From: M3007 sp035299505 | GTDB lineage: Bacteria > Bacteroidota > Bacteroidia > Chitinophagales > Saprospiraceae | Direction: 5' to 3' | NCBI GenBank assembly: GCA_035299505.1 | Contig: DATGWL010000090.1 | Coordinates: forward strand, 62,001 to 126,000 | DNA: 64,000 nt | In this document: one piece after another, positions 61,986 to 64,000 of the stretch | How the letters are laid out: each line of letters begins with the position of its first letter | How positions within the stretch are numbered: the stretch's first letter is position 1 | The notes under the pieces: model-generated | Told to the model about the DNA's origin: nothing | Seen by the model: the letters and a program-made list of their open reading frames with translations, nothing else | Database searches by the model: none | Translations under genes and position numbers: made by a program

Positions 61986-63134
61986 TTATGGTTTCAAAAT
62001 TACCAGGCGTTTGGTACCAACAGAATTGCCGGCTTTGTCTACCAGACTATATATATAGGTGCCTTTTTTGAAATCATCCAGATCCAGGCGGAAGGAAGTT
62101 GTGCCGGAAAGGGTGTAGTTTTTCTTCCAAACCTGTTTGCCCAGGATGTTAAAGATTTTGAGGGTGTATTCCCCAGGGGTAATATTGGTGCAATCAAATC
62201 TTACCCATTCAACAGCAGGATTAGGGAACGCCTGAATGCTGCCGGAAAAGTCAACCACCGGTTCAATAACAGGTGTAGTAGCCAGTTGTTTATACCGCAT
62301 AGATACCACTGTGCTCAAATCGGCGCTCATAGTGGCCACTGCGATATCTTCTTTTTCTGTATTGCTCAAAAAGCGGTAAGTAATGGTGGTATCAGTGCCA
62401 ATAAAGCCACCGATGCCGCCGCCGCCACCACCGCCGCCAATAATGGTGCTGAGGTCTACCCATCCAAGAAATGGCACTTTAATATCCATGCCAGTGGTGG
62501 TATATTCGGTTCTTTTCTGGCGCAATACCGGGTATGTTCCTCCAGGGATCTGGCAGGTGCCAAAACCATCTACCACTTCAAGTCGCTCGGTAGAAATCCG
62601 GATTCGGATGGAATCTGGCACAAAAGGAGCGCCCTGAAACAAGCTGTCGGGCAAGCCTTCAGTGCTGAATGGAAGCACCAGATTAGTAGACTGCTGGTTA
62701 ATATCAAAGAAATTCAGGGGCGCTTTGCGTTCTACTACGGAAGGCAGAAACTTAGCTACTACATTTAACCCAAATCCGGTTGGATCGCCACCGGCATAAC
62801 CCAGCACCTCAAATTTTTGTGCAGTCAGGTTAAAGTAGGTTTCGCCTGTTTGACCACCAACCATCAGATCGGCGCCAGGGAAATTGGCCACCTGATTGCC
62901 GGAAGCGGCAGGACGGTAAACTACAGAGCTTTCATCATCAATTTGCAAAGCCGTAAAGTCCCAGATTTGTGGGCCACCCGGAGGTGTAGCTGGATTTACA
63001 CCCAGAGGATCCTGATCCAGGGAATAAACCAGAGAATCGCCAACTGCCGGAAAAGTGGCATTGGTGATGGTGATTTGAGCCATAGACGAAAGGCAGAGGG
63101 CGGATAGGGCAGACGCAAGTAGCATTCTTTTCAT
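61986..63134 (-). CDS. Secreted T9SS cargo protein of unknown function
   Basis: 382 residues. Signal peptide (MKRMLLASALSALCLSSMAQ). The central part is all-beta and unassigned (GDSLVYSLDQDPLGVNPATP; FEVLGYAGGDPTGFGLN) and contains a run of eight glycines followed by IGG. The C-terminal 80 residues (AFPNPAVEWVRFDCTNITPG ... KGTYIYSLVDKAGNSVGTKR) form a type A sorting domain. It has a near-perfect promoter element at 63214-63207 and the palindromic terminator at 61934. Confidence 0.87.
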   Translation of the reverse strand: MKRMLLASALSALCLSSMAQITITNATFPAVGDSLVYSLDQDPLGVNPATPPGGPQIWDFTALQIDDESSVVYRPAASGNQVANFPGADLMVGGQTGETYFNLTAQKFEVLGYAGGDPTGFGLNVVAKFLPSVVERKAPLNFFDINQQSTNLVLPFSTEGLPDSLFQGAPFVPDSIRIRISTERLEVVDGFGTCQIPGGTYPVLRQKRTEYTTTGMDIKVPFLGWVDLSTIIGGGGGGGGIGGFIGTDTTITYRFLSNTEKEDIAVATMSADLSTVVSMRYKQLATTPVIEPVVDFSGSIQAFPNPAVEWVRFDCTNITPGEYTLKIFNILGKQVWKKNYTLSGTTSFRLDLDDFKKGTYIYSLVDKAGNSVGTKRLVILKP

Positions 63135-63206
63135 CGGACGTTAGATGTTAAAAACAGGTGGTTAAGTTGTAAGTGCAACAAACAACCCGAGGATTAGTAT
63201 TGGCTT

Positions 63207-63214
63207 CAAAGGTA
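63207..63214 (-). promoter_or_regulatory. -7 element of the T9SS cargo gene promoter
   Basis: TACCTTTG on the minus strand matches TANNTTTG exactly, 73 bases before the ATG at 63134. The -33 region is T-rich without a clear TTTG. Confidence 0.5.
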
Positions 63215-63492
63215 CATTGCTTTTTTGTTGAAAAAAGTACATGCCCCGGATTTGCTATGCAAACAACAAATTATTTGTAAAAACAACTCAACAAAATGCT
63301 TCCTTTGGAAGTTATTTAGCGGTCATTCAAAAAAAATAGGAAAATAATTTATACCACTTGGTAAAAATTTTTTCAACAAACAAAGGGGTAATATTATCGC
63401 TAATTAGCTTTTTTGAATGAATTTGCAGGAGAAATTGACTAAAAAATGTTTTTGAGGTGGAATTTATTTTTCAACAAATTGCTTTTTTTGTC

Positions 63493-63652
63493 TTTGCGGA
63501 GGGGTAGATGTTGCTGCACTTTTGTACTGTCAATAAACGATAACGCAGTGAGCAAAGAAAACGCGAGCCACTTATTGACCACAGATTGAAACTTTTCATG
63601 AGATTATATACGGGAAATCCGAACGCGGCGCAAACGAGCGCCGCGTTTTTTG
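63493..63652 (+). ncRNA. Candidate intergenic small RNA with own promoter and terminator
   Basis: A promoter-like TTTG (63493-63496), 20 bp, CACTTTTG (63517-63524; one base off consensus) is followed by about 120 bases with no reading frame. Within it GTCAATAA (63529-63536) pairs with TTATTGAC (63572-63579). It ends in a strong intrinsic terminator: stem AACGCGGCGC/GCGCCGCGTT (63622-63631, 63638-63647) and six T residues to 63651. No protein gene lies between promoter and terminator. Predicted RNA about 63531-63652. No family was recognised. Confidence 0.5.
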
Positions 63653-63659
63653 TTTTAGG

Positions 63660-63889
63660 ACGCGGGTGAACGCGGATTTTTTGGAACGCGGATGACGCGG
63701 ATGACGCGGATTTTTTTGTGCTGCCTGCGGCAGCAAGGTTATGTGAGCAAACGACATCTGCGTAAAATCTGTGCAAATAATCTGCGTAAAATCTGTGCAC
63801 ACAATCTGCGTAAAATCTGCGCGAAACCCTCCCCGCGTGAAATCTGCGCGAAACCCACTCCGCACCAATCCCCAACCCAACGCCTCTGC
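63660..63889. repeat. Mirror array E: ACGCGGATG units, hairpin core, AATCTGCGTAA units
   Basis: The left arm (63660-63712) repeats ACGCGGATG/ACGCGGATTTTT units. The core holds GCTGCC-TGC-GGCAGC (63720-63734). The right arm (about 63755-63850) has a 22-bp repeat of the type AATCTGCGTAAAATCTGTGC, three times, then GCGCGAAACCC variants to about 63889. The two arms are imperfect reverse complements (CGCGGAT versus ATCTGCG). Open frames across it are artefacts of repeat periodicity. The rest to 64000 holds no gene that I can support. Confidence 0.8.
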
Positions 63890-64000
63890 GTAATCTGAGG
63901 GAACCCCTCTCCACACGAAATCCTCGGAAAACCCTCTCCGCAACCTCCCCTCACAACTTTTTTTTCTAAAAATTAATTTTTTTTATCAGATTTTAAGTCG

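Noticed and set aside
63471..63954. Several Arg/Phe-rich frames across the end of the window
   Set aside because: All are generated by the periodicity of mirror array E and the terminator; the frames have no start context or family similarity.

Overview
The window reads as a chromosome segment of a Bacteroidota bacterium, most likely of the Saprospiria type. Evidence: a complete gldK-gldL-gldM-gldN gliding/type IX secretion (T9SS) core next to a PorP/SprF-like gene; at least four secreted proteins with C-terminal T9SS sorting domains; a B-type succinate dehydrogenase; a tmRNA with tag GEHQYAMAA; and several promoters matching the Bacteroidota consensus TTTG-N19-TANNTTTG. No ribosomal RNA operon, phage, transposase or CRISPR array was seen.

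Layout. 1-4.0 kb: the N-terminal part of a large repetitive adhesin, preceded by a sensor kinase/OmpR-type regulator pair, with four CTTAA direct repeats in front of the adhesin. 4.2-6.7 kb: a Tat-exported Dabb protein, tmRNA, and a saccharopine/alanine-dehydrogenase-like enzyme. 6.8-9.3 kb: a UbiA-like and a PAP2-like membrane protein, then a small antitoxin-like protein and a HEPN (AbiU2-like) protein just downstream of the beta-oxidation gene fadN (9.3-11.7 kb). 11.8-15.7 kb: a secreted LamG-like/hydrolase fusion, a SnoaL-like protein, a Crp/Fnr regulator and a DUF3179 gene split by one in-frame stop. 15.8-24.1 kb: a TPR-adenylate cyclase, DUF4294, CvpA, a large metallopeptidase and a LysE exporter. 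24.3-27.9 kb: glutaminase, a GPH-type symporter and queE. 28.4-29.6 kb: two decayed paralogous lipoprotein genes. 30-33.4 kb: a LytS/LytTR two-component pair, a DMT exporter and a COX3-like protein. 33.4-39.8 kb: pentapeptide-repeat protein, SlyD, alanine dehydrogenase, MscS channel and a DUF255 thioredoxin-domain protein. 39.8-45.9 kb: PorP/SprF-like gene and gldKLMN. 45.9-52.7 kb: a T9SS esterase and an sdhC-sdhA-[three unrelated genes]-sdhB operon. 53-58.1 kb: OmpA with TSP3 repeats, then galE-glpD-glpF. 58.2-63.1 kb: two T9SS cargo proteins around a DUF4199/LuxR-type membrane regulator pair. 63.1-64 kb: an intergenic stretch with a candidate small RNA and a repeat array.

The most unusual signal is a recurrent intergenic architecture: short tandem units (7-11 bp, a different unit at each site), a non-repetitive or hairpin core, then the same units in reverse complement. 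Four such mirror arrays (near 5.1, 6.7, 19.5 and 63.7 kb) and related one-sided arrays (5.36, 19.67 and 27.0 kb) abut stop codons, enter a coding sequence, lie between a promoter and tmRNA, or sit just before a start codon. The gldKLMN machine, its presumed substrates (sorting-domain proteins and probably the adhesin) and a likely regulator of the adhesin are all in the same window.
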